From an uncultured Clostridia bacterium (GTDB lineage: Bacteria; Bacillota; Clostridia; Christensenellales; Borkfalkiaceae): a stretch of DNA of 64,000 nt. The stretch is taken from assembly GCA_947629485.1 (NCBI GenBank), contig CANRDX010000002.1:28405-92404 (forward strand), in the 5' to 3' direction. A model generated the notes under the pieces. The model searched no databases. It was not told the origin of the DNA and saw only the letters and a program-made list of their open reading frames with translations. Positions 52,341 to 61,879 of the stretch are shown here, piece after piece. Both the position numbers and the translations under genes were made by a program. How positions within the stretch are numbered: the first letter of the stretch is position 1; each line of letters starts with the position of its first letter.

Positions 52341-54467
52341 TTGAGCAAAACAGCAAAAATCATCATCGCTGTCATTCTGGTCGCGGTGTTGGGGATCGGG
52401 GCATATTTCCTCATCTCATCGCAGATCAGAAAAAGCAGAGAGTTGACTTGGTCGGAATTTGAAGCTCGCGTTTTAGACGAGCGTGCTCCCGAAGGTCAAG
52501 ATGAAACGGATAATCCTGTGGGTAAATATAAGAACGCAGAGCAATTCGTTCGCATTCATATCGACGGATTTACGATCACGGGCTATACCGAATCGGGGAG
52601 CCAATATTGGGTCAACGCCCCGTGGGGGCAGAATAGTCAAGGATTATACGAGATAGTCCAAAGTTGGCAGCAACAACTCGGCGATGACGTGGAGCTTCAA
52701 ATCGAAGCGTCAGACCCGAATGCGGGTAGCGGATGGAGCAATGTAATTTATATTGCGATCCTGGTGCTTGGTGTTGTGATGTTTATTGTCGTCCTGCGCG
52801 CGACGAGCGGCGGGGGCGGCAAGATTATGAACTTCGGCAAAACGAAGGCCCGCGTCACGACGAACATCAAGGTTCGCTTCTCCGATGTGGCGGGCGCCGA
52901 GGAAGAAAAGGAAGAACTTTCCGAAGTCGTGGAGTTTTTGAAGAATCCCAAGAAGTTTTCGCAGCTCGGAGCGAAGATCCCGAAGGGCGTGCTTCTCGTG
53001 GGGCCTCCCGGAACAGGAAAAACGCTCTTTGCCCGTGCCGTTGCGGGCGAGGCGGGCGTTCCCTTCTTCTCTGCAAGCGGTTCCGACTTCGTGGAAATGT
53101 ATGTCGGCGTCGGCGCTTCGCGCGTACGCGACCTATTCGATCTTGCGAAGCGGAATCAGCCTTGTATCATCTTCATTGACGAGATCGACGCCGTCGGCCG
53201 TCAACGCGGAGCGGGGCTGGGAGGCGGTCACGACGAACGCGAGCAGACCTTGAACCAGATCCTTGTGCAGATGGACGGGTTTGAGACCAACGAAGGCATT
53301 ATCGTGATGGCGGCGACGAACCGCGCAGACATTCTCGATAATGCGCTCCTGCGCCCGGGCAGATTCGATCGACAGATTTATGTAAATCTTCCAGATGTTA
53401 AGGGACGTGAACAAATTTTGAAGGTTCACGCGCGCAATAAACCCCTTGCGCCCGACGTTAATTTCAAGGTGATCGCGCGCATGACGAGCGGATTCTCGGG
53501 CGCAGACCTTGCGAATCTTCTCAATGAGGCAGCCATTCTCGCTGCCCGCGCAGGCAAAACGCTCATCGGCAACCTCGAACTCTATGAGGGCATCAATAAG
53601 GTCATCATGGGGCCGCAGAAGAAGAGCCGTGTGGTCACCGAGGCAGACAAGAAGAGCACCGCCTATCACGAATCGGGGCATGCGATCCTCGCGAAGCTGT
53701 GCGAATACAACGACAACGTGCAGGAAGTTTCCATCATTCCCCGCGGAATGGCGGCAGGCTACACGCTTACCCGCCCCGAGGACGACGACAGCCGCTACAC
53801 CGTCAACCGCCTCAACGACTTTATCTGCATGGCGTTGGGCGGCAGGGTCGCCGAGGAGATCGTCATTCACGACGTCTCGGCGGGCGCTTCCAACGACATT
53901 CAGAAGGTCACGCAGATGGCGCGCAAGATGGTAACGGAATGGGGCATGAGCGACCGTTTGGGCCCCATCGCCTACACGAGCGACGGCCCCGTGTTCCTCG
54001 GGCGCGACTTCGAGGAGCGCAACACCTACTCCGAGGAGACGGCGGCGATCATCGACGAAGAAGTCAAGGCAATCGTGGAACGCGCATATGCCCGCGCCCG
54101 CAAGCTCCTTCTCGAAAACCGCTCCATTCTCGACAATATGGCGCGCGTGCTCGTGGAACGCGAGACGATCTACACCGCAGAAGTCGATATGCTCATGCAC
54201 GGCGCGGGATACGAAGAAGTGCTCCGCTATATGGAGGATCACGACAAGGATTCGCCCGATAATCCCTTCGGAAGAGTGACTGCTGCCGTTGAAGCCGAAT
54301 CGAACGGTCATTCCGCGGACATGGTACCCGCATTTCCCGTTTCAGGCGGTGAAAATCCCGTAAATGAAGGGTCGGACGCCCCCGACATGGGTGGCACTTC
54401 CGAAAATAAGGCGGAAAAAGGCGAAGAAAACGCGCCCCGAGAGGACGATGACGGAAAATCTGGATAA
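52341..54467 (+). CDS. ftsH: ATP-dependent zinc metalloprotease FtsH (TTG start)
   Basis: [69 protein letters not shown] motif. Confidence 0.97.
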   Translation: MSKTAKIIIAVILVAVLGIGAYFLISSQIRKSRELTWSEFEARVLDERAPEGQDETDNPVGKYKNAEQFVRIHIDGFTITGYTESGSQYWVNAPWGQNSQGLYEIVQSWQQQLGDDVELQIEASDPNAGSGWSNVIYIAILVLGVVMFIVVLRATSGGGGKIMNFGKTKARVTTNIKVRFSDVAGAEEEKEELSEVVEFLKNPKKFSQLGAKIPKGVLLVGPPGTGKTLFARAVAGEAGVPFFSASGSDFVEMYVGVGASRVRDLFDLAKRNQPCIIFIDEIDAVGRQRGAGLGGGHDEREQTLNQILVQMDGFETNEGIIVMAATNRADILDNALLRPGRFDRQIYVNLPDVKGREQILKVHARNKPLAPDVNFKVIARMTSGFSGADLANLLNEAAILAARAGKTLIGNLELYEGINKVIMGPQKKSRVVTEADKKSTAYHESGHAILAKLCEYNDNVQEVSIIPRGMAAGYTLTRPEDDDSRYTVNRLNDFICMALGGRVAEEIVIHDVSAGASNDIQKVTQMARKMVTEWGMSDRLGPIAYTSDGPVFLGRDFEERNTYSEETAAIIDEEVKAIVERAYARARKLLLENRSILDNMARVLVERETIYTAEVDMLMHGAGYEEVLRYMEDHDKDSPDNPFGRVTAAVEAESNGHSADMVPAFPVSGGENPVNEGSDAPDMGGTSENKAEKGEENAPREDDDGKSG

Positions 54468-54479
54468 GAGGTTTCGGAC

Positions 54480-55253
54480 ATGGGTAAGGTCATTTCGTTT
54501 TCCAACCAAAAGGGAGGCGTAGGCAAGACGACGACGTGCGTCAACATGGCGGCGTATGCGGCGCTCGCGGGAAGGCGCATTCTTCTCGTCGATCTCGATC
54601 CGCAGGGCAATGCCACGACGGGGCTTGGATTTTCCAAAGGCGCCTTGAAGAAGTCGGTCTACAACGTGATCGTAGACGACGAACCCGTGCAGGACAACAT
54701 TCTGCCCACCGTGATCGAGCGCATGGATCTTCTTCCCGCCAACATCGATCTTGCGGGCGCGGAAGTCGAGCTAGTCTACAAGACGGGGCGCGAAAAGGTG
54801 CTCCGCGAGGCGCTCGCGAAGGTGAAGGCGCGCTACGACTATATCATGATCGACTGCCCGCCCTCGCTGGGACTGCTCACGATCAACGCGCTCGCCGCGG
54901 CGGACAGCGTCATCATTCCCATTCAGAGCGAATACTATGCGCTCGAAGGGCTTTCGCAACTGATGAACACGCTTTCGCTCGTGCGCCAGCACCTCAACCG
55001 CGGCTTGAAGATCGAAGGCGTCGTTCTCACAATGTTCGACGGGCGTTCTCTCATATCCAAAGAGATCGCCGCGGAGATCAGGAAGTTTTTCACCAAAAAG
55101 CTGTACGAAATCGTCATTCCGCGCAATGTGCGCCTTTCGGAGGCGCCCAGCCACGGCAAGCCCATCGTTCTGCACGATCCGAAATGTATGGGCGCGAGGG
55201 CGTATAGCGCGCTGACAGAAGAGTTTTTGAAAAAAGCAGAGGAAGGAGAGTAA
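54480..55253 (+). CDS. parA: Chromosome partitioning ATPase ParA/Soj
   Basis: MGKVISFSNQKGGVGKTTTCVNMAAYAALAGRRILLVDLDPQGNATTGLG. Confidence 0.97.
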   Translation: MGKVISFSNQKGGVGKTTTCVNMAAYAALAGRRILLVDLDPQGNATTGLGFSKGALKKSVYNVIVDDEPVQDNILPTVIERMDLLPANIDLAGAEVELVYKTGREKVLREALAKVKARYDYIMIDCPPSLGLLTINALAAADSVIIPIQSEYYALEGLSQLMNTLSLVRQHLNRGLKIEGVVLTMFDGRSLISKEIAAEIRKFFTKKLYEIVIPRNVRLSEAPSHGKPIVLHDPKCMGARAYSALTEEFLKKAEEGE

Positions 55254-55256
55254 ACT

Positions 55257-56141
55257 ATGGCAAAAGGATTAGGACGCGGACTTTCCGCACTTTTCAGCGA
55301 CACAGAGGACGCCTACAAGGAGGCGCAGGGCGAGACGGGAGGCTCGACGGAAGTTCTTCTTTCCAACGTTTTCCCCAACCCCAATCAGCCCAGAAAGGCG
55401 TTCGACGAGAATTCGCTCAACGATCTCGCCAAATCCATCAAGGAACACGGCGTGATCAGCCCCCTCATCGTCAACAAAGCGGCTGACGGGACGTATATGA
55501 TCATCGCGGGCGAGCGCAGATACCGTGCGGCGCAGCGCGCCGGGCTTGAACGCATTCCCGTGATCGTCCGCGAGCTCGACGAGCGCGAGATACAGGAGAT
55601 CTCACTCATCGAAAACCTTCAACGCGAGGATCTCAACCCCATCGAAGCCGCATGCGGCATGAAACGGCTGATGGAGGAATATAATCTTACGCAGGAAGTG
55701 CTCGCCGAACGGCTTGGGAAATCCCGCCCCGCGATCGCGAACACGATGCGCCTTTTGACGCTCGCGGACGAAGTGGTCGAACTTGTCAAGGAGGGGAAGA
55801 TCTCGGCGGGGCACGCGCGCACGCTCGTCCCCGTTCCCAAAGACTCCCAAGTCGAACTTGCGCGCGAGTGCGTGAAGAACGGCTGGTCTGTGCGCGACAT
55901 GGAGCGCGCCGTCAAGCAATTCCTCAATCCGCCCGAAGTGCTCGCCAAAGAGAAGGAGCGCAAGAACGCGCTCGCCAACGTCGAGCTGAAACACCTCGTG
56001 GAGAGGCTGCGCGTCACGCTCAAAACGAAGGTCTCCCTCATCGGCACCGAGAAAAAGGGCAGGATCTACATCGATTATTACACGCGCGACGACCTCGACA
56101 GGCTCTCGGAGCTGCTCGATCTGATCGACAACATGAAGTGA
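55257..56141 (+). CDS. parB: Chromosome partitioning protein ParB/Spo0J
   Basis: MAKGLGRGLSALF...VFPNPNQPRKAFDENSLNDLAKSIKEHGVISPLIV...AGERRYRAAQRAGLERIPVIV. Confidence 0.97.
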   Translation: MAKGLGRGLSALFSDTEDAYKEAQGETGGSTEVLLSNVFPNPNQPRKAFDENSLNDLAKSIKEHGVISPLIVNKAADGTYMIIAGERRYRAAQRAGLERIPVIVRELDEREIQEISLIENLQREDLNPIEAACGMKRLMEEYNLTQEVLAERLGKSRPAIANTMRLLTLADEVVELVKEGKISAGHARTLVPVPKDSQVELARECVKNGWSVRDMERAVKQFLNPPEVLAKEKERKNALANVELKHLVERLRVTLKTKVSLIGTEKKGRIYIDYYTRDDLDRLSELLDLIDNMK

Positions 56142-56166
56142 TATCCGAAGGCTTTTGAAGGACTGT

Positions 56167-57585
56167 ATGAAATTCAAACCGCTTTGTAAGACGGCGCAGG
56201 AGGAACTTGCGCCGTACTTTGCGCAACAGAGGCTGCACATCGGCGATTTCTCGCTCGGGTTCCAATTTATGTGGAACGACGCGCTGCGGCCCGACTATGC
56301 TTTTGCGGAAGGCTGTCTCATTCTCCGCGAATATTATGCGGGGAAGTGCTATTTTCACTATCCCCTCTCGCTCACGGGGGACCGCGATGAGGAGCGGGCG
56401 GCGATCGCGGCGATCGAAGCGCATTGCAGAGATACCGACGAGCGCTTGCACTTTACCAACGTTCCCGAAAGCCGTATCGCAGACATGGTATGCCGATACG
56501 GTGAGGCGCACCTCACAAACAACCGCCGTTGGTGCGATTATCTCTACTTTTCCGAGGATTTCAAGATGTATCCGGGCAAAAAGTTCAGCGGCCAGCGCAA
56601 CCATGTCCGCAAATTTGAACAAACTTACCCCGATTGGGCGTTTCATGAGGTGCATTCCTCGGACATGGGTGCCGTCGAATCGTTCTTGAAGGAGTACGAA
56701 GCCGTCCAGAGACGCAAGCACAACTTCCTCGCCGAAGAGGAGATGGACGAGGTGTATGCAATCTTGGAGCACCTCGACGCGTTCGGCATGTATGCGGGCG
56801 TCCTCACCGTCGCGGGCAAGATCGTCGGCTTCTCGGCGGGAGAGAGATGCGGGGATATGATCGTCATTCACATCGAGAAGGCGCTTCGGGACTACGAGGG
56901 CGTCTACCCCTTCCTCGCGCGGCAGTTCGCGCTCAAATTCTGCGGCGACGGCGTGACATATCTCAACCGCATGGACGACGCGGGCGACGGCGGCCTTCGC
57001 AAATCCAAGCTGCAATATAACCCCTGCGAGATCGTCTCCAAATACAACGTGATCCCGAAGCGGGCGATCGACGCGGTCTCCGCCCTTCCCGTTATCAAGA
57101 CGGAACGCCTCACGTTGCAGCCCCTATCCGCCGAGGACGCGGCGCAGTATGCGCGGCTCGCTTCCGACGTCGAACGCAACCGCTATTGGGGCTACGATTG
57201 GCGGAGCGATTTCGACGGAACGCCCCCCGCGGAGTGGTTTTTGCAGTGCGCGCGCGACGATTTTCAGAAGAGGCGGGAGATGCCGCTCGGCGTCTATGAT
57301 GCGGAAGGGGCGCTCGTTGGCGAGGTCGTCTTGCACCGCTTCGGCTATTCCGCGGAGGCGGAGATCGGCGTGCGGCTCCTTCCCGAGTATGAGGGAAGGG
57401 GATACGCTGCGGAGGCGGTGCGCGCCTACGCCATGCACGGTTTTTTGAAGCTGAATTTGGAGCGAATGGAGGCAAAATGCTTCCGCGAAAATGTAAAATC
57501 GGCGCGCATGCTCGTCTCGGCGGGGTTCCACCCGTGCGGCGAGGACGATACATATCTCTATTTTTACAAGACGCCGAAGATGTAA
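56167..57585 (+). CDS. DUF2156 (phosphatidylglycerol lysyltransferase-like) domain fused to a GNAT acetyltransferase
   Basis: MKFKPLCKTAQEELAPYFAQQRLHIGDFSLGFQFMWN... then VIKTERLTLQPLSAEDAAQYARLASD...EIGVRLLPEYEGRGYAAEAVRAYA. Confidence 0.85.
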   Translation: MKFKPLCKTAQEELAPYFAQQRLHIGDFSLGFQFMWNDALRPDYAFAEGCLILREYYAGKCYFHYPLSLTGDRDEERAAIAAIEAHCRDTDERLHFTNVPESRIADMVCRYGEAHLTNNRRWCDYLYFSEDFKMYPGKKFSGQRNHVRKFEQTYPDWAFHEVHSSDMGAVESFLKEYEAVQRRKHNFLAEEEMDEVYAILEHLDAFGMYAGVLTVAGKIVGFSAGERCGDMIVIHIEKALRDYEGVYPFLARQFALKFCGDGVTYLNRMDDAGDGGLRKSKLQYNPCEIVSKYNVIPKRAIDAVSALPVIKTERLTLQPLSAEDAAQYARLASDVERNRYWGYDWRSDFDGTPPAEWFLQCARDDFQKRREMPLGVYDAEGALVGEVVLHRFGYSAEAEIGVRLLPEYEGRGYAAEAVRAYAMHGFLKLNLERMEAKCFRENVKSARMLVSAGFHPCGEDDTYLYFYKTPKM

Positions 57586-57604
57586 AAAATTCTTATGGAC
57601 AAAA

Positions 57605-57650
57605 AACGAGGCACCCATGTCTGAAACAGGGCGCCTTATTTTATTCGCTT
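57605..57650. terminator. Terminator-like hairpin between convergent genes
   Basis: aggcaccc atgtctgaaaca gggcgcct tattttatt. Confidence 0.55.
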
Positions 57651-57895
57651 ACTTTCTTTACGGGCTTTACGCGTACGCTTCCGCACAGGACTTCGGCGTA
57701 GGAGTAGGAGGTTTTTCCGAGAAAGTTCTTGTCGTTGGGCTGCACCGTGAAGAGCGCGGGATACACGCCGGAAAGTTCGCCGCAGAAGCGGAGGACTTTA
57801 TTTCTGCCCAAATTGACGGTCACATCGACTTGCCGATGAAAATAGTCGGCGATCGTGCGCTTCACATGCGCGATATCGTGTTTCGGCTTGATCAT
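57641..57895 (-). CDS. veg: Veg family protein
   Basis: MIKPKHDIAHVKRTIADYFHRQVDVTVNLGRNKVLRFCGELSGVYPALFTVQ. Confidence 0.9.
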   Translation of the reverse strand: MIKPKHDIAHVKRTIADYFHRQVDVTVNLGRNKVLRFCGELSGVYPALFTVQPNDKNFLGKTSYSYAEVLCGSVRVKPVKKVSE

Positions 57896-57938
57896 GCATA
57901 GATTTTAGACGTTTTTCGCGGTATTTATACGTTATGTT

Positions 57939-58151
57939 TCAGAGGTCGTCTTCGACCCCCAAGAGGTAATCCACGGTGACACCAAAAAATTGCGCGAATG
58001 AAACAAGTAGCGAGAGAGGAGGTTCACGCTGGTTTTTCTCATAGTGGAGATAGGTAACGCTGTTGATATTCATCAAGTCAGCCAACCTTTGTTGTGTGAG
58101 ACCGCGTTCCAAACGCAGTTCTTTTAATCGTTCCCCCAGCAAAATTTTCAT
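57939..58151 (-). CDS. XRE-family HTH regulator
   Basis: MKILLGERLKELRLERGLTQQRLADLMNINSVTYLHYEKNQREPPLSLLVSFAQFFGVTVDYLLGVEDDL. Confidence 0.93.
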   Translation of the reverse strand: MKILLGERLKELRLERGLTQQRLADLMNINSVTYLHYEKNQREPPLSLLVSFAQFFGVTVDYLLGVEDDL

Positions 58152-58168
58152 AATTCTTCTTTCTTTGA

Positions 58169-58222
58169 TTGACATATTACCAAAAAGGTAGTAAAATATG
58201 TTAAAGACTACCAAAACGGTAG
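58169..58222 (+). promoter_or_regulatory. Consensus promoter with two palindromic operator-like sites
   Basis: TTGACA(58169)-N17-TAAAAT(58192); ttaccaaaaaggtag 58177-58191 and ctaccaaaacggtag 58208-58222. Confidence 0.75.
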
Positions 58223-58243
58223 CAAAAAAAGGAGAATAATTAT

Positions 58244-59275
58244 ATGATAGGAAAATCAAAAGCACCGCTTGTGATGTCAATTTTGAATGTCATCTTTATG
58301 TTCTTCCTGGCGGCATACTTTTTCTTTACGCCAGTGATTGAGCCGTGGATTCTTACGTCCGTCGCTATTGCGGACGGTTTGATTTTGCTCGTGTTTTCAA
58401 TTCTGGCATATGTAAAAGAAGGGGCTTGGGCGATCGCGCTGATCGGTTTGTCTGTCTTACTTTTGCCCTTTAACATTTTGACCTTAACGGCGGGAATTAA
58501 AATTCATGGCGCGGAAAAAGAGAGGGCTGAACTTTCAAAGGATCATCCTATCCCTATGGCGCGGGATTTGGGCTTGCAACCCCTTCCCGAAGATGAGGGT
58601 TGGGCGGATGATGTCGCATATTTTCGGCCCGTACATGACGAGGATATTTTTAAGTATTTCGGTCGCGCGCAAAAAATCACTGCCGTTGCAAAATTTTTTG
58701 AAAGGAAAAGGGTGTTCCTGCCGCTGTATTTAGACAATGAAAGCAAAGATGAGCGTACTTTTGAGTGCATGTTTATCACAGAATACGGCGAAAAGGTCGG
58801 CGACCGAACGTACGTCATGTTTTATATTATTGAAAAAGGAAAGAGGGATTATGATTCCATCTTGCATTTTGCTCGTATCGGACGTTCGGAAGACGGGAAA
58901 ACTTTCCTGCAAGTGGTTTCGGATTTTAATCTAATCCAACGGCTTCAAGGCGATGTCGATACGCTATACGGCGAACAAATAAGAAAAGAACAAGAACGGC
59001 TTGAAAATGAAGCGGCTCGTCGCGAAAAGAATAAGAGGGGTTTATTGTCGGATTTAGGCGAAGTGTTCGGCACGCTTTTTATGAGCGATGCCGGGGTTCG
59101 CGCAGCAGTAGATAGGTATAATGGCAATTTGGGATTCAAATACAGTTGTAGCTATACGAACAGCATGGGATATACGCAAACCGTCTATACGAACGATAAA
59201 GTAAAATTCTACCGCGCAAACGGGGAGTACTTCGGATACAGCGAAGACGGCGGAAGAACCATCATCGAAAAATAA
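58244..59275 (+). CDS. Hypothetical membrane protein, low-GC, divergent from XRE regulator
   Basis: N-terminal TM helices (VMSILNVIFMFFLAAYFFFTPVI; ILTSVAIADGLILLVFSILAYV) followed by a soluble domain. Confidence 0.75.
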   Translation: MIGKSKAPLVMSILNVIFMFFLAAYFFFTPVIEPWILTSVAIADGLILLVFSILAYVKEGAWAIALIGLSVLLLPFNILTLTAGIKIHGAEKERAELSKDHPIPMARDLGLQPLPEDEGWADDVAYFRPVHDEDIFKYFGRAQKITAVAKFFERKRVFLPLYLDNESKDERTFECMFITEYGEKVGDRTYVMFYIIEKGKRDYDSILHFARIGRSEDGKTFLQVVSDFNLIQRLQGDVDTLYGEQIRKEQERLENEAARREKNKRGLLSDLGEVFGTLFMSDAGVRAAVDRYNGNLGFKYSCSYTNSMGYTQTVYTNDKVKFYRANGEYFGYSEDGGRTIIEK

Positions 59276-59385
59276 CTCTGCCAAGAAAATCCGTATTTTC
59301 TTCCATATTCGACAAAGCATACTCCGATTTTCCACGCATACGGCGCAACATCGCAGCATACGATAGAGGGAAGTCTGAATGGGGA

Positions 59386-60876
59386 GTGAAATGGATGATG
59401 AAAACGGAGACGCAAATCTTCCGCGGATACGGAAAGCGCAAGGAGCTGAACACACAGACGGCGGTGGAGTGCCGTTTCGGGCAGGAAGTGGAGACCGTCC
59501 TCTCCGTGCATTGCGCCGCGGCGCTCACGGGCGCGGAGACGGGAAACGGCGAGGTGCGGTATTTCGGAAAGGCGCACTTCTCTATTGTCTATGAGGACGC
59601 GGAGCGGCGGGTCTGCCGCGCGGAAAAGGGCGTGGAGTTCACCGCAACGCATAAGGATGAGTTCTGTTTTCCCGCGCTCACGGCGCGTGTCGCGATCTAT
59701 GTGGAAAATATTGCGGTGCGAAGAGAGGGCGCGAGCGTCTATGCGCAGGCGCTGCTCGGCGCGGACATCTCCCTCTATGGGGAACAGACCTTTGAATATC
59801 TTTCGGGAGGAGATCTCGTTCTGCGGCGCGAACCCGTGAAAGTTCTTACCGCCCACCTCGTTTCGGGTGCGGCGGAGACGGACGACGAATTCGACACCGA
59901 ATTCGTGGGGGATATCTTACAGCACGCGGAGACGGTGACGATCTCCGATCTCGTCTCCGAGACGGGAAATTTGAAGATCGAGGGGGAGATCAACCTCGGC
60001 GTGCTCGCCTTAAAATCCAGCGGCGCGCTCGTTTCCTTTGAAAGGCTCGTGCCGTTCACTATCGAGATTCCCTGCGACGCGGCGTCGTACGGGTGCAGCG
60101 CGGAGGCGCGGGTGAACGTCGTCAACACGACGATCCACGCGGAGGCGGACGAAGAAAAGGGCAAGTGCCGTCTCTTTGCGGAATTCACGCTCGCGGCGGA
60201 GGGCTGCGTCTACGAAGAAGCGGCGGTAGACGCCGTGACGGACGCCTTCTCCGTGACGAATGCCGCCACGCTCACCTTTGCAACGGCGGAGAGCGGCGGC
60301 GTGGGAGAGGTGATCCGCGTCACGGAGCGCGTCTCGGGCAAGTGCGCCCTCTCCTCGCCCGTCGCCTTTTCCGACGTCTTGCAGGCGGTCGCCCTGCAAC
60401 GCGCGGAAGCCAATCTCGTCTCGACGGAGGAGGGGAAGCGCGTCGAAGGGGTCGCGCTCGCAACGCTGCTCGTTTTAGGCGCGGACGGCTCCCACCGCGG
60501 CGTGGAGATCAGCCTGCCCTTCTCCGTTCCCGTAGACGCACAGGACGCTTCGATCTCCGTGCTCGTGTGCGGCATGTCGGCGCGGCAGAAGCAGGAGGGC
60601 GAGATCGACGCCGAGGCAACGCTCAAAATCACGGTGCAGGAGAAACGCAAAATTTCGGCGCGGCTGGTCGCGAACGCGGAGGAGGGGGAACTTCTTCCCG
60701 TCTGCGACAGCGCGGTGAGCGTGTATATCCCCCGCGCGGGCGACGGACTTTGGGAGCTTGCGAAGAGCCTCAAAAAGCCGCCCGAAGAGGTCTCGGCGAG
60801 CAACCCCGATATCGAATTCCCCGTACGCGAAGGGCAGAGAGTGATCGTGTACAGGAAGAGAACGGCGATAAGATAG
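59386..60876 (+). CDS. sipL: SipL-like spore coat morphogenesis protein (DUF3794/SPOCS repeats + LysM-like C-terminus)
   Basis: Repeated SPOCS-type blocks; C-terminal VSVYIPRAGDGLWELAKSLKKPPEEVSASNPDIEFPVREGQRVIVYRK. Confidence 0.78.
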   Translation: MKWMMKTETQIFRGYGKRKELNTQTAVECRFGQEVETVLSVHCAAALTGAETGNGEVRYFGKAHFSIVYEDAERRVCRAEKGVEFTATHKDEFCFPALTARVAIYVENIAVRREGASVYAQALLGADISLYGEQTFEYLSGGDLVLRREPVKVLTAHLVSGAAETDDEFDTEFVGDILQHAETVTISDLVSETGNLKIEGEINLGVLALKSSGALVSFERLVPFTIEIPCDAASYGCSAEARVNVVNTTIHAEADEEKGKCRLFAEFTLAAEGCVYEEAAVDAVTDAFSVTNAATLTFATAESGGVGEVIRVTERVSGKCALSSPVAFSDVLQAVALQRAEANLVSTEEGKRVEGVALATLLVLGADGSHRGVEISLPFSVPVDAQDASISVLVCGMSARQKQEGEIDAEATLKITVQEKRKISARLVANAEEGELLPVCDSAVSVYIPRAGDGLWELAKSLKKPPEEVSASNPDIEFPVREGQRVIVYRKRTAIR

Positions 60877-60944
60877 CTTAGTCCCCCGCTTGCGAAAGGT
60901 CAGGCGGGGGCAGATTTTTTTCCGCGCCCGATATAGAAAAGTTC

Positions 60945-60973
60945 TTGCATTCGCCGCGAGAACATGGTACAAT
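60945..60973 (+). promoter_or_regulatory. ispE promoter (TTGCAT-N17-TACAAT), 7 nt before ATG
   Basis: -35 60945-60950; TGGTACAAT -10 60968-60973; ATG 60981. Confidence 0.65.
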
Positions 60974-60980
60974 ACAAAAG

Positions 60981-61877
60981 ATGAATACCGTTCGGCTCCA
61001 TGCCTATGCCAAACTCAATCTCACGCTGGATATCACGGGCGCGGCAGGCGGGTACCACACGCTCGATTCCCTCGTGACGACGGTGGATCTTTGCGATCGC
61101 GTCACCGTTAAGCGCAGGAAGGATAAACTTTCGCGCGTTTTCATGCACGGCGGGGGAGAGATCTTGCCCGAGGAAAACAACGCCCAGCGTGCGGCGGACG
61201 CGTTTTCGGAAAAATTCCAGACGCCGGGAGCGGACGTCATCATTCATAAAAATATCCCCATCGGCGCGGGCATGGGTGGCTCGTCCGCCGATATTGCAGG
61301 GGTGATCGCGGGCATGGGTGCCATATATGATGTTTCAGACATGGGTGCCATGAAATCGCTCGCGGATACGCTTGGCAGCGACGCGGGCTTTCTTCTTACG
61401 GGAGGGCTTGCCCGCCTTCGCGGAAGGGGAGAAGTCGTCGAGCCGCTTCCCTTTACAAAGCTATATTTTCTCGTCGTCTTTCCCCGCGGCGGAGTTTCCA
61501 CGCCCGCGTGTTTTGCCCGCTTCGACGAACTGCATTCAGAGGGGGGCGCACGCACGGAACAGGCGGCGCGGGAGCTTGCGGCGGGCAACGTCGGTTGGGC
61601 GGCGAAATGGTTCGGCAACGACCTCTTCGACGCCGCCAAGACGATAGACCCTTCCGTCGAGGAAGCGTATCTTGCCGCGAAGAGCTTTTCCCCGCTCGGC
61701 GTCTCGATGACGGGTTCGGGCAGCGCCGTGTTCGCCTGTTTTGAAAACCGCGAACTGTGCGCATGGGCGAGGAGCCGCTGCCGCGGCTTCCGCACGGCGA
61801 TCGTAGAGAGCGTTCTGCCGCAGAAAAAGAGGAAATTCACCAATCTCTTCGCCCTGAACGAAGAGACGGAGGAGTAA
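60981..61877 (+). CDS. ispE: 4-diphosphocytidyl-2-C-methyl-D-erythritol kinase
   Basis: VRLHAYAKLNLTLDITGAAGGYHTLDSLVTTVDLCD...NIPIGAGMGGSSADIAGVI...SMTGSGSAVFACF. Confidence 0.95.
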   Translation: MNTVRLHAYAKLNLTLDITGAAGGYHTLDSLVTTVDLCDRVTVKRRKDKLSRVFMHGGGEILPEENNAQRAADAFSEKFQTPGADVIIHKNIPIGAGMGGSSADIAGVIAGMGAIYDVSDMGAMKSLADTLGSDAGFLLTGGLARLRGRGEVVEPLPFTKLYFLVVFPRGGVSTPACFARFDELHSEGGARTEQAARELAAGNVGWAAKWFGNDLFDAAKTIDPSVEEAYLAAKSFSPLGVSMTGSGSAVFACFENRELCAWARSRCRGFRTAIVESVLPQKKRKFTNLFALNEETEE

Positions 61878-61879
61878 AA

